DNA from: Ignavibacteriales bacterium
GTDB taxonomy: Bacteria > Bacteroidota > Ignavibacteria > Ignavibacteriales > Melioribacteraceae
Length of the DNA stretch: 64,000 nt
NCBI GenBank assembly: GCA_021740915.1
Contig: JAIOYW010000003.1
Location: 217,056 to 281,055, forward strand
Direction of reading: 5' to 3'
Shown here: in pieces, positions 1 through 10,500 of the stretch
Position numbering within the stretch: position 1 is the stretch's first letter
Layout of the letters: every line of letters starts with the position of its first letter
The notes under the pieces: generated by a model
Seen by the model: only the letters and a program-made list of their open reading frames with translations
What the model was told of the DNA's origin: nothing
Database searches by the model: none
Position numbers and translations under genes: made by a program

Positions 1-173
1 TTTTTGGGAGTCCCGGAAATATTGCTGAAATTCCCTGCCTGAAACAACAAACCCTCTCTGCCGGCTTCGGCAATAGAATAAACAATTGCTTCAGTCATTT
101 CAAAATTTACTATAAATACAAAAGGAACTTTGTTGTTGTAATATTTATTAAACTTCTTTACGAAAAAATTCAT
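1..173 (-). CDS. pabB: Aminodeoxychorismate synthase component I (PabB-like), N-terminal part only
   Basis: The reverse strand opens at ATG 173 and reads without a stop to the window edge, giving about 57 residues. Near the N-terminus there is a stretch reading VPFVFIVNFEMTEAIVY. It resembles the start of Bacteroidota PabB proteins, in which a FxFxxDFEM-like strand precedes the chorismate-binding domain. PabB makes 4-amino-4-deoxychorismate from chorismate with ammonia supplied by PabA, in folate synthesis. The gene is divergent from the glutaminase gene at 196, with only 22 bases between the two start codons, which fits a PabA/PabB pair. The catalytic domain lies outside the window, so the call rests on the N-terminus and the neighbour. 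TrpE or another chorismate-binding enzyme remains possible. Confidence 0.55.
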   Translation of the reverse strand, partial: MNFFVKKFNKYYNNKVPFVFIVNFEMTEAIVYSIAEAGREGLLFQAGNFSNISGTPK

Positions 174-195
174 TTTTAATCCGGAACCTGCCCCA

Positions 196-765
196 ATGAA
201 AAAAGTTCTGATCGTGGATAATCACGATTCTTTCACATATAATCTGAAACAGATCGTTGAGCAGCATAACGGCTGCGTAACAGATGTGATCAGGAATGAT
301 GAAATCGATTCCGGAAAGATAAATAATTACGCAAAAATTATTTTTTCGCCGGGTCCGGGTCTTCCAGGCGAAAGAAAAATTATGACGGATATCCTCAGGG
401 ATTTCTCTCCCGGTAAGAGCATTCTCGGCGTATGCCTCGGTCATCAGGCGATAGGGGAGTTTTACGGCGCCAAACTTATCAATTTGCATGATATTTTCCA
501 TGGCGCTAAAACACATATTAAAATAATAATGGATGATCTGCTTTTCACAGGAGTGCCGGACAATTTCGAAGCCGGATTATATCATTCCTGGGCTGTTTCA
601 GATGAGAATTTCCCCTATCCGCTGGAAATTACCGCGCGCTCAGAAAGCGGAATTATTATGGCAATTAGGCATAAATTCTATGATATCCGCTCAGTACAAT
701 TCCATCCCGAATCGATTCTGACACCGTATGGCGTGCAGATTATTTCCAACTGGCTGAACGGATAA
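196..765 (+). CDS. pabA: Glutamine amidotransferase subunit of aminodeoxychorismate/anthranilate synthase
   Basis: This is a 189-residue class I glutamine amidotransferase of normal length for PabA/TrpG. It starts MKKVLIVDNHDSFTYNL, the signature N-terminus of the family. The oxyanion-hole motif SPGPGLPG is at about residues 51-58. The nucleophile elbow GVCLGHQ places the catalytic cysteine at Cys80, and the His/Glu of the triad lie in VQFHPES near the C-terminus. It releases ammonia from glutamine for a chorismate-using partner. The divergent neighbour looks like PabB, so a folate role is favoured over tryptophan synthesis. Amphibolic use of one subunit for both pathways is common and cannot be excluded. 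No trp genes are nearby. Confidence 0.9.
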   Translation: MKKVLIVDNHDSFTYNLKQIVEQHNGCVTDVIRNDEIDSGKINNYAKIIFSPGPGLPGERKIMTDILRDFSPGKSILGVCLGHQAIGEFYGAKLINLHDIFHGAKTHIKIIMDDLLFTGVPDNFEAGLYHSWAVSDENFPYPLEITARSESGIIMAIRHKFYDIRSVQFHPESILTPYGVQIISNWLNG

Positions 766-867
766 ATTCCCGTCTCTAATTGTGCTTAAGCAAGAATATG
801 AATTTAAGGGACTGATGTTTCACAATTTTTGCCTAATTTGCCGTATGTCAGCAATTAATATATTACA

Positions 868-1695
868 ATGAAAACTTTCAGCCCCAAAATTGTCATTTCC
901 GATCTTGACGGGACACTTCTCGCTTCTCATAATAAGCTAAGCACAGAGAATAAGGCTTCCCTCGAAAAATTAGGCAGACTTGATATTAAAAGAGTTGTTG
1001 CTACGGGCAGATCATATTTTTCAGCGATGAAAGTTCTGCCTCCCGATTTCCCGATTGACTACCTGATCTTTTCTTCAGGCGCAGGGATAATCGACTGGAA
1101 AGAGAAAACGCTCCTCAGGTCTTATGTTATGCAGAAAGATCAGATTACCGAAAGCCTTAAGCTTATCCGCAGGAACCGCTTCGATTTTATGGTTCACGAT
1201 CCCGTTCCGGAGAATCACAGGTTTTTCTATAAAAAATATTCAGGACATAATCCGGATTTCGACAGGCGAGTTGAGGCTTACCGCCCTTTCTGCTCTGCAT
1301 TCTCGCAGAAAAATGTTCCCGATAAAGCGAGCCAGTTCGTTGTTATTATGCCAGCAGAAGAATTCGATGTGTGCAGTTATTTCCGCGCGAATATCTCCGA
1401 TTCCAGCGTTATTAAAACAACCTCGCCGCTCGATAATAAATCTTTATGGATTGAAATATTTCCGGGCAGCGTTTCCAAATCGCAGGCTGCCGGTTATGTA
1501 TGTCAGATTAATGATCTGACGAAAAATGATGCTGTTGCTATAGGCAACGATACCAACGATCTTGATCTGCTCCACTGGGCTGGCAGAGCTTATGCAGTGA
1601 ATAACGCACATAGTGCTCTTGCTGCACATTTCCCTTCAATGCCTTCAAATGATGACCACGGATTCAGCCATCTGATCGAAAAGTACTTTGATTAA
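868..1695 (+). CDS. Cof-type HAD-superfamily hydrolase
   Basis: This 275-residue protein is a typical IIB (Cof-type) HAD phosphatase. Motif I is SDLDGTLL, with the nucleophile Asp12 and the acid/base Asp14. Motif II is the threonine in VVATGRSY. Motif IV is GNDTNDLDLL, supplying Mg-binding aspartates. The middle third is the substrate-selecting cap. Such enzymes dephosphorylate sugar phosphates, FMN, PLP or similar small molecules, and the specific substrate cannot be read from sequence. Its stop codon overlaps the stop of the convergent transporter gene: TTAA at 1692-1695 serves both strands. Confidence 0.85.
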   Translation: MKTFSPKIVISDLDGTLLASHNKLSTENKASLEKLGRLDIKRVVATGRSYFSAMKVLPPDFPIDYLIFSSGAGIIDWKEKTLLRSYVMQKDQITESLKLIRRNRFDFMVHDPVPENHRFFYKKYSGHNPDFDRRVEAYRPFCSAFSQKNVPDKASQFVVIMPAEEFDVCSYFRANISDSSVIKTTSPLDNKSLWIEIFPGSVSKSQAAGYVCQINDLTKNDAVAIGNDTNDLDLLHWAGRAYAVNNAHSALAAHFPSMPSNDDHGFSHLIEKYFD

Positions 1696-3014
1696 AATAT
1701 TCTGATCGCTGCTTTTATTTTACGGACTGGCATCATCATATAAACCGATGATAACAAACGTCCTAAGGTAAAAGCAAGCGCGGCGCCGATAAGTCCTGCA
1801 ATAACCCCGGAATATACTGTCAGAGCCATCACGGTCAGGATTGTTGTTGTCTCAACTACAGTTGCCCAGGTGATGTATGAATTTTGCTTGGCAGACATTA
1901 TTACTGCCCGCTGGAAATTTACTGCCACATTCACCACCGGAAGCAATACCTGTATCTGTAAAGGCAGAAGCGCAAATAAAGCGAGGCTTAAGGATAATCC
2001 CGAGATATCGTGAAACCAAACCATTGCAAGCGGGGAAAAAGCGATAACCGAAAGAGCCAGAAAAATCATTCCCGAAAAACCGTAAGCAAAATTTCTCAGT
2101 TTTTTATAATTGATAAAATCTTTACCCATAAGAGCAAGTCCGACTTCCTGATATGATAAACCGAGACTTCTGAAAATGAACAGAAATGCATTTATTACCG
2201 GGAGCGCTGCAAGCGATTCGATAGGCTGCGGGGCTTTTCCTATAAAAAATGTGACAAGCGGCTGAATACCCAAAGCCAAAAAAGCTGTCAGGGCTAATGG
2301 GTGATAAAAACTTATTATCCCGCGGTAAGTAATATCTTCATCATCTTCCCCGCGTTTTAATTCCGGAATAACTTTTCGAACAAACAAATAAGATGCGGCG
2401 GCTTCCACAAGCACGGCTGTTGATAATGCAAATGCCCCGATCAGAACGCCGGGCGGTTTGATTGTCACCCAGAGCAGCATAGCGGTTACCGACATTGAAA
2501 GTATCCTGATGAACGTTCCGAATGCCACATATTTTGTGCGGTTATTTGCTATCAGCACCCCCTGATAAAATCTGCGCATACCTATTGCCCCGGGCCAGGG
2601 CAGCATAACAATTATTGCCAGATGAGTAAGATGCGAAATCTCGGGTATTAGCCCGATAACATCGTGAAGGAGATAATCAGCAACAGGAGGTATAACAACA
2701 AAAAGCATCGCGGCAGTCATTGCAATACTTAACGCTAGACTGAAATTTCTGAGTTTGATGTATGTTTTGTAGCCCCTCACAAGCGCCGTCGAAGCGCTGA
2801 GAAGCATCATTACAGGAGCTTCCATTATTAGCGCGAATGCGAAAGCCACGCCGTAAGCCGCAAGATTGTACTCGGGATTCGGTGTTCTCGAAATTATTGC
2901 CGCATTATAAGGACCTTCGATAGACATCATCAGCCATGTTGCAGCTAATGGCAGCCAAAATAAGAAAATCTTTTTATAAGTCAGCTTGTCCTGCACAGCC
3001 TGTTTTTCTGCCAT
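1692..3014 (-). CDS. MATE-like (MOP superfamily) multispanning membrane transporter
   Basis: This is a polytopic inner-membrane protein of about 440 residues with roughly twelve hydrophobic segments and no signal peptide. An N-terminal stretch (LAATWLMMSIEGPYNAAIISR) and the paired long hydrophobic halves resemble MATE/flippase-type proteins, including the progressive-ankylosis-like branch. Substrate is unknown; drugs, organic acids or lipid-linked compounds are all possible. I place the start at ATG 3014 (MAEKQAVQDKL) rather than the in-frame ATG 24 bases upstream, because the shorter form begins directly with a cytoplasmic lead-in to the first membrane segment. No Shine-Dalgarno sequence is visible at either start. 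It is convergent with the HAD gene and their stops overlap. Confidence 0.7.
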   Translation of the reverse strand: MAEKQAVQDKLTYKKIFLFWLPLAATWLMMSIEGPYNAAIISRTPNPEYNLAAYGVAFAFALIMEAPVMMLLSASTALVRGYKTYIKLRNFSLALSIAMTAAMLFVVIPPVADYLLHDVIGLIPEISHLTHLAIIVMLPWPGAIGMRRFYQGVLIANNRTKYVAFGTFIRILSMSVTAMLLWVTIKPPGVLIGAFALSTAVLVEAAASYLFVRKVIPELKRGEDDEDITYRGIISFYHPLALTAFLALGIQPLVTFFIGKAPQPIESLAALPVINAFLFIFRSLGLSYQEVGLALMGKDFINYKKLRNFAYGFSGMIFLALSVIAFSPLAMVWFHDISGLSLSLALFALLPLQIQVLLPVVNVAVNFQRAVIMSAKQNSYITWATVVETTTILTVMALTVYSGVIAGLIGAALAFTLGRLLSSVYMMMPVRKIKAAIRIF

Positions 3015-3362
3015 AAAATCAATAATTAATAAATGCAAATTACTAATTACAAATTATTAATTTAAGAACAGCACCTTGGGAAAAATATCTCTCGCCCCGC
3101 TCTGCGGGGCCTGCCCTCCGGGGTTCTGATACCATTTTTGCATTATTTTCCTATAAAAATATCACCCTTTCAGGGTTTTTATCTTCTTTTGCATTGCATA
3201 TGCTATAAAACTAACACCCCTCCGGGGTTAAAAGACAATAGAGATAACCAATCAAACAACCCCGAAGGAGTGACATTATTGTAGAATGAAACATCAATCA
3301 AAAATCATCAATCCCGAAGGGATGATATTATTATAGAGATGTCATTTATCCAATCTTCGTAC

Positions 3363-3382
3363 AGACGCGATTTATCGCGTCT
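3363..3382. repeat. Perfect palindromic hairpin repeat, copy 1
   Basis: AGACGCGAT, a TT spacer and ATCGCGTCT form a perfect 9-bp stem. The same 20-mer recurs at 3662-3681 inside the duplicated block. Related GTAGAGACGCG-type palindromes are common interspersed elements in environmental Bacteroidota and cyanobacteria. Confidence 0.8.
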
Positions 3383-3472
3383 CCGGCAAAAAAGCCGATT
3401 CTCCCATGCACCCGAAAAAATATCTCTTGCCCCGCTCTGAGGGGCCTGCCTCGATAGGCCTGCCGCAGGGGA

Positions 3473-3506
3473 CACCGGTCACTTCGACTCCGCTCAGTGT
3501 CCGGTG
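3473..3506. repeat. Hairpin with the TTCGACTCCGCTCA loop, CACCGG stem, copy 1
   Basis: CACCGGTCAC and GTGTCCGGTG pair over 10 positions with one T-T mismatch around the 14-mer TTCGACTCCGCTCA. This is the same loop used by hairpins at 39.3-40.0 kb, where the stems have a different sequence. Confidence 0.8.
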
Positions 3507-3661
3507 CTCACATACTACAATAGGCTAAAAAATAATTATTAATTACAAACCTGCCTGCCGCAGGCAGGGTGACATTATTGTAGAATGAAACATCAATCAA
3601 AAATCATCAATCCCGAAGGGATGATATTATTATAGAAATGCCATTTATCCAATCTTCGTAC

Positions 3662-3681
3662 AGACGCGATTTATCGCGTCT
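3662..3681. repeat. Perfect palindromic hairpin repeat, copy 2
   Basis: This is an identical second copy of the 9-bp-stem palindrome at 3363-3382. It was carried along in the block duplication. Confidence 0.8.
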
Positions 3682-3769
3682 CCGGCAAAGGAGCCGATTC
3701 TCCCATGCACCTGAAAAAATATCTCTCGCCCCGCTCTGCGGCCTGCCCCGATAGGCCTGCCGCAACGGA

Positions 3770-3803
3770 CACCGGTCACTTCGACTCCGCTCAGTGTCCG
3801 GTG
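3770..3803. repeat. Hairpin with the TTCGACTCCGCTCA loop, CACCGG stem, copy 2
   Basis: This is the second copy of the CACCGG-stem hairpin, with its loop 14-mer at 3780-3793. It lies at the right end of the duplicated block. Confidence 0.8.
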
Positions 3804-3941
3804 CCATACCAGAATAAACATAAATTAAATACAAATCTGCCGCAGGCAGGCATTATTATAGAACCGGATATAATTCCCGTTGGGAAAAACCGGAACACAA
3901 ATTTTTAATTAGTCAAAGTACAGTAATAAATTGCCGAATAA

Positions 3942-4523
3942 TTAATTCGGTAGTTTATTAATCTTTTCCAATTCCTCGTTGTATTTACGGCTTTCTTCAT
4001 CAAGATCCTTCTGCGCCTCTGAGGCCTGATACTTGATCCACATTTCCTTATCTTTTTGCAAGGCATTTTGTAATGCTGCATTAGCCGCACCAAGTGGATA
4101 AATCACCAATGCATAGGCACGGAAATTATCACCATCACGTTTTACATGCTGTTTCATGATACGGCTTCCGGCAAGCTGCTGTTCAGTGTAGGTCTTTATG
4201 GTATTTGAATACTGCTGAATTAATGTCGAATTTTCGTTTGTTCCAACCTCATCGGAAAATTTCTTAATCAGGTTCTGAACTTTCAAATTCAATTGGTTGG
4301 AGATTTCTGCCCTGCATTCTGCAACTGCTTTGTCAATCGCCATCTGCATGTCTTTTGAGGTAGCTGTTTTTGCTGAAGTGAAGAAGTTCATATCATTGCT
4401 GAATTCAAAGAACCAGCCGGGAATTTCTCCTTCTTCAGTTGGTGGCAGAGGCTGGGATCCACTGCATGCAGTCAATAAGATAATTGACGTAAAAAGAATT
4501 AAAATTGAAACATTTTTTTTCAT
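3942..4523 (-). CDS. LPP20-like outer-membrane lipoprotein
   Basis: This is a 193-residue lipoprotein. A short hydrophobic signal (about residues 5-16) ends in the lipobox LTAC, so Cys20 becomes the lipidated N-terminus. After it comes PGWFFEF and a helical segment with MAIDKAVAECRAEISNQL. This matches the LPP20 pattern, in which a small alpha/beta domain with an alanine-rich helix binds or oligomerises at the outer membrane. The C-terminal 40 residues are charged and probably coiled coil. It is the last gene of the minus-strand run that begins at 17755 and follows the giant T9SS protein by about 60 bases. A role in assembling or anchoring that surface protein is inference. Confidence 0.75.
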   Translation of the reverse strand: MKKNVSILILFTSIILLTACSGSQPLPPTEEGEIPGWFFEFSNDMNFFTSAKTATSKDMQMAIDKAVAECRAEISNQLNLKVQNLIKKFSDEVGTNENSTLIQQYSNTIKTYTEQQLAGSRIMKQHVKRDGDNFRAYALVIYPLGAANAALQNALQKDKEMWIKYQASEAQKDLDEESRKYNEELEKINKLPN

Positions 4524-4582
4524 GATGACTCCTTTGATCTAAAATAATGAAAATATTATTTGGTCTATTATTGTGTTTACCC

Positions 4583-7500
4583 TTATTTCATAAGCGTCAT
4601 TTTCTTTACGGACTGTTTATCTTTCCAGGTGAGTGAATATATATAGACTCCAGAAGCAAGGCCCCTTCCGTCAAATAATAATTCATGATAACCCGAATCA
4701 AACTCAACAGAATTAATTATCGTTGATACTTTTTCGCCAAGAATATTATAAACTGAAAGATTTACCATCCCTTTTTCAGGCACGGAAAATCGTATAACGG
4801 TCTCCGGATTAAATGGATTAGGATAATTATTGAAAAGCATAAATTCAGCAGGTGAAATTGACGCCTTAAATTTTTCGATAAAATCGGAATTGCCCGCCAG
4901 AAGGAGATAATGGTTCTCCTCGTGAAGAGCTTTAATGCGGACAGGCATTTCCTTACCAAGATCATAGGGTTTTTTAAGCCGTTTATCATATAGAAGTATA
5001 AGATATTCCTCCGGTAAATCATATGAACCAACCTGTATCTGGTATTCAGAGCCCCGCGTCAGCCTCAGCCGTAATTCGTATTCCTGACCGGTTCCGGTCT
5101 CTGGCCTGTGATCTTCGAGCAGGAATTTATAGCCTGTTTCAAGTGATGTATTATAAATTGTCATTCCATCCGATGCGAAATCCTGAGGAGGCGCAAAAAT
5201 ATCGAGGCTGTCTATTCCTCTGGAACAGAACTCAGCAAAACCTGCGGCAATGGAATTGATCAGGGAATTCTGTCTTATCAGATCAAGCGTGAACCCGGTA
5301 TGTTTTGTTTTTTTGAGTATCTTTTTTAACAGATTCTGCGGATCGATTACGTATGGAATTTTGATACTGCTTAAGTTCGCCGGATTATACAAATAATAGC
5401 CTTTGAAGGGGGCAAATATAACAGACTGGCTAAAACTGCCCTGATAGTCATATATCGGCTGGAGTGAAGCAATATTTACCGATTGAACATCAGACCATAG
5501 TATTTGACGATTGAATGGGTTTGTAATAATATTCCACCCGCTATGCAGTTGAAGATTATAAGTGTTATCACTCATAAGTGCAACCGTATTCGATGAGTCA
5601 TTAATACTTACTGATTTTTTAGAAAGCACCCAGAAAGCCTTCCCTTGTCCAAAAGTAAAAACAGCACTACCGTCATATTTCTGCAGATAATCAGTATCTG
5701 TTCCTTTATCGTGAAAAACCTGCCAGTCAGTGCCCTGGGTACCGCTGAACAGCTCCTTAACTCCAATGGCATCTGCTCCGGGCAAACCAAGCATCCTATA
5801 GCTGGTTTTATCCCCGGAACTGTTGAAAGAAACTGAATTGATGACAGGGATACTCTGCTGATAAATAAATATTTCAAAAAGGTCACTCTCCGAATACACA
5901 TCAGGATACTCAGAAGAAACAATCCTGATCTTGCAGTTAGCCGAACCTTGATCGGGAATAGTCCATGAATACTGTTTTGCAGAAGATTCATAATTCTGAG
6001 CTAAAAGAGTCCATGCTTCCCCATTGTTCGAAGAAAACATTATATCCACTCCCTGAACAAATTCAGACGACCATGCGATCACCTTAATATCACCGTTTCT
6101 AAATTTCACGCCGGCGGCAGGGTTAATGAGCTGAATGCCTGGTACAAATATCATGAAGTCGGAAACTGAAGTGTCGGCATTTTCCGGGTAGCCTGATTCT
6201 GAAAGCAAAATCCTGCAATTTTGCTGTGTTGATGCAGGCACCTGCCAGGAATATTTAACCTGCGATGCAGCGATATCATACGCGATCTGATTCCATTCAG
6301 CGCCGCTATCTGTGCTGAAATATAAATTTATCTTATCAACAAAGTCGGAGGTCCATGTGATATCAAATGTTCTTCCGCCCCTGATGGTTTCAGAGCCGTA
6401 AGGAGATATTAGACTAAGAGCCGGATTAAATACGCTGAAAGCCGGGCTGATCCTATATAAATCAACTATTGATTTATCCGATATCTTAACTTTCATTAAA
6501 TTACTGTTTACTTCCGGTATAATCCATGTATGGTTGCTTAGCGGGCTTACGATATTCGTGGCTATCTCAATCCATGATGCTCCTTCGTCTGTAGAATAAT
6601 GCAGGTTAACAGTATCGGCAAAATAATGAGACCACCTGATAAGCTGCGCTGTACCTGATCTGTAAATATCATCCTGTCCCGGCTCAGATAATGTAATTGA
6701 AGGAATGACGATCTGTATGGAATTTTCTGCAGCAGAAAATACATCCGGATGCTCTTCATCTGCCGCCCGCAGGGTTACTGAGTTTGCGCTGATCTGGGGA
6801 ATATTCCAGTAATAATTTCCGGCAGAAGCAACTAATCCGGAAATAATCAACTCCCAGTTTGACCCGGCATCAGTTGAATATTCAAGTTTTATCGTATTCA
6901 CATTGGAAGCCGACCAGCTAATTCTTCGCTGCTCTCCGGCTCTCCAGATATTACCTGCTGATGGTGAGTTAAGAGTTATGGCTGAGTGAATAATGTTGAA
7001 AGCAGAATCACTCTTATCTGCCACTGAGGGTAAGGATATGTCTGAAACCCGGATAAGTGCTTCATTTGTGTGGACGGGATTAACAGTCCAGTTATAGTTC
7101 TGAATAGATGATTGAACACTGTCCGCAAAGGTAACCCAGGAAATGCCTCCATTTTGCGAAAATTCAATTTTTATTTTTGCTATATTAACAGAAGACCAGA
7201 TAATTTTCTGAATACTGCCGGAACTATAAGTTTCATTCCCATTCGGCTGATGAAGCGTCAGAACAGGTCTGAGAATTGAAAAAAGAGCCTCACTCTGATC
7301 GTAAATCCCCGGATAATCTTCATCTGATATTCTTACAATTACCGAAGAACTGTTAATATCAGGAAGAACCCAGGTAAAGGTCTGTGCTGAAGCCTGAATA
7401 CCTGTTCCGATTATCTGCCAATCGCTTCCGCTGTTTGTAGTGTATTCCAGTTTAACTGTTGAGACATTCTCTGCTGTCCAGCTTATATTCCTTGATTCGC

Positions 7501-10500
7501 CTGCACGCCATACCTCTCCGCCATTTGGTGAATTAAGTGATATTTGTCCCGGCGGGATTTGAATGCTAAACGGTTTTATATTCAAATCATATATAAATAA
7601 ACCATCATCAGTTGTAATTCGAATCTTACATGATGACGAGTTAATATAAGGTAAAATCCAAATAAACGACCTTTCCGACGAAGAAATATTGGAAACTATT
7701 GATGTCCAATTAATACCATTATTGGTGCTATAATCAATGTTGATAAGTGTCGAAAGTGATGCTATCCAGGAAATATTTAAACTTGAGCCTGAATATAGTA
7801 CTTCTCCTCCCTTCGGCGAAATTATGGAAACACCTGGTTCAATATATTTTATTATTGTTCCATTCTCACCGACCGCGTAACCAACAAACGAGGCTGGAAA
7901 ATCACTGGAAACCAGAACCAGATCACCAGCTCCTGAAAGCTGCTTAACCCAACTGCTGCCTCCTGTCACTGTCTTCAGAATAACCCCTGATACTCCAACG
8001 GCCCATCCTATTTCCGCTGAAACAAAATCAATATCAAAAAGCGCTTTTGAATTTCCGCTTTGCTGCTTCCACCAATTATGCCCGCCATTCGTCGAATATA
8101 TAATATCTCCCGAACTTCTTGCGGCAAATCCAATATTTTCATTTATTAGAATTGCAGATGTTATATCGCCTTGTTCCGGATAAGGTGCTGCAAATTGTGA
8201 CCAATTCTCTCCAGCATCTACCGTTTTTGTCAATGCCCCTTGGCTCCCAACAACAATACCTATTGAATCTGTCAGAAAATAACCTTTACGTAAGTCTTTA
8301 TTTGTTCCGCTGACTTTGGAATGCCAGGTTATTCCTCCATCAGATGACTTAAGGATTGTTCCATTTTCGCCAAGAATAAAACCAGTTGATGAATTAGTGA
8401 AACATAATGACCAATACCGCGTGCCATGAAATGAATTAATATCGAGCCAGTGTAACCCGCCATCCACTGTTTTTAGTAAAATATTGCCTTCATAATCATT
8501 ATCTATCGCGAGAATATAACCGATTTTTGATGATGTGAAATCAACACTGCGGAGATGGAAGTCTGTTCCGCTTAATTGATCAACCCATGAGTCACCACCA
8601 TCAGTTGTATGAAGTATTTTACCAAATTCTCCTACGACCCATCCTGTGTCAGCGGAAATAAATTTGACATCGCTGAAAAGAAAATTAAAATCGGTTGGAA
8701 GTTTGGTCCAATTTAATCCGTTTTCAATCGTAAAAGGATAATCACTCTCATCTGAATAGTGCGGGAGGTTTTGTGCACGAATTCTAACTTTACAGTTTAA
8801 TGAACTTATATCTGGTACCACCCAATTATAATAGGCCACATTAAAATAACCTTCTGATAATATTTGCCAGGTAACTCCGCCATCAGAGGTGAACTCAATT
8901 ATAAAAAAATCAAGATACTCAGCATCCCAATTAATCAGGAACTGGGAACCTGCGGGCATTATTTCATCTCCATTAGGAGATTTCAATGTCAAAGAGGGTA
9001 ATACAATTACGAAATTGGCATTGCTCTCATCACTGATATTCGGAAATACCTCATCCGTTACTTTTAATTTTACTGTTGTGCTACTAATATTTGGGACTGT
9101 CCACGCATATGTGCCCGTTGCTGCTGACTGTCCGGTCACTATATTTGTCCAGTTCGTTCCGTTGTTTGTTGTGTACTCAAGTTTTACTGTCGAGATGTTC
9201 GATGCGGTCCAGGTAATATCCCTCAACTCTCCAGCACGCCAGGTTTCACCGCCGTTTGGAGCTGTCAATGTCAAGGGGGGGAACTGGATTGTGAAGCTTC
9301 CGTCGCTCTCGTCACTGATATTTGGGAATACTTCATCCGTAACTTTTACCTTTACATTTGTTTTGTTTATTGAGGGCACTGTCCATGCATATGTCCCGGT
9401 GGATGCCGTATGACCTGCAGTTATACCCGTCCAGTTTATTCCGTTATTTGTCGTGTATTCCAGTTTCACTGTCGAAATGTTATCAGAAGTCCATTTGATA
9501 TCTCTCACCTCTCCCGCTAGCCAGGTTTCGTTGCCGTTCGGAGCAGTCAGAGTAAGTGTCGGTCCATGTATTGTAAATTCCGCATCACTTTCATCACTGC
9601 TGTGTGGGAATACTTCATCAGATACTTTTATTTTAACAGTTGTGCTGTTTATTGTGGGCACTGTCCATGCAAATGTGCCGTTTGATGCTGTCTGCCCTGT
9701 GGTTATACTCGTCCAGTTCGTTTCGTCATTTGTTGTGTATTCCAGTTTAATTGTTGAGATGTTATCTGCCGTCCATGTAATATTTTGTAATTCTCCTGAC
9801 CGCCAGTTCTCCCCGCCGTTTGGTGAAGTAAGATTTAAATAAGGAACGATTGGTACATCTGTATCCCACAAAGGATTGCCGGAAATCATTCCATGAATTC
9901 CGTTACCCGATTCATCAACTAAAATATTACCGGTGCCTTCATGGAAGTTCCAAAGCCCAATTGTATTTTCGTCCTTTGTATAATAAATACTTGGAATGAA
10001 ATTTTCATTATACCTTGCGGTCGATGAAATTCTAATCTTGGATAATTTGAAGTTTGGATGAAAGTCAGGGTCCAAATATTTTGCAAACCGAAGTTGTGCG
10101 TCCGAATATACCAGGCTCTCTTGCCCTATAAAATTCTCGGTTTGAAAAACACCATCTATAAATAGTTTTAAATTTCCATCTTGTGAACGAACACCAGCTA
10201 CATGGTGCCAAACAGCAACTGAGATAGGACAGTTGATATACCGATTTTGTTCAGTTCTTATTCCAAAATAAATGTTACCTTGTATATAGAAGTTGTAAAC
10301 CCAGGAAGATGAATTTGAGCCACGATTAATTATTGGCTGGAAATTAGTTTGAGAAATTTTAATCCAGAATTCTATTGTAAAGGGGTTGTTTCCCTGAATC
10401 CTTTCTTCTGTCATTCCGTCAATATATTCATTATTCTGCTCATTAAAGGCGATAGAATAATTCTGAGAGATGGCGGGCATAATTGCAAAGGTTGTGTCGC

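Larger units (their letters stand above)
3039..3941. repeat. Gene-free interspersed-repeat patch with a duplicated block of about 235 bp
   Basis: No credible gene is present. The segment 3271-3507 recurs as 3570-3804 with a few substitutions and small indels. Each copy contains four parts: a CCCGAAGGGATGATATTATTATAG-type unit, the hairpin AGACGCGAT-TT-ATCGCGTCT, a CCCCGCTCTG/GCCTGCC-rich tract and a terminal hairpin built on the 14-mer TTCGACTCCGCTCA. Degenerate copies of the CCCGAAGG/CCTCCGGGG motif also occur at 3110-3250. A palindrome CCTGCCTG-CCG-CAGGCAGG lies at 3550-3568. Short reading frames across these repeats are artefacts. Confidence 0.85.

Noticed and set aside
3607..3908. Short proteins encoded across the 3.0-3.9 kb repeat patch
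   Set aside because: Their sequence is entirely repeat-derived (for example HFDSAQCP) and follows the hairpins on both strands.
8889..9842. Two long plus-strand reading frames opposite the giant T9SS gene
   Set aside because: They lie antisense to the most repetitive Ig-like modules, and repeat phase keeps stops out of the opposite strand. They have no start signals and no recognisable domain.
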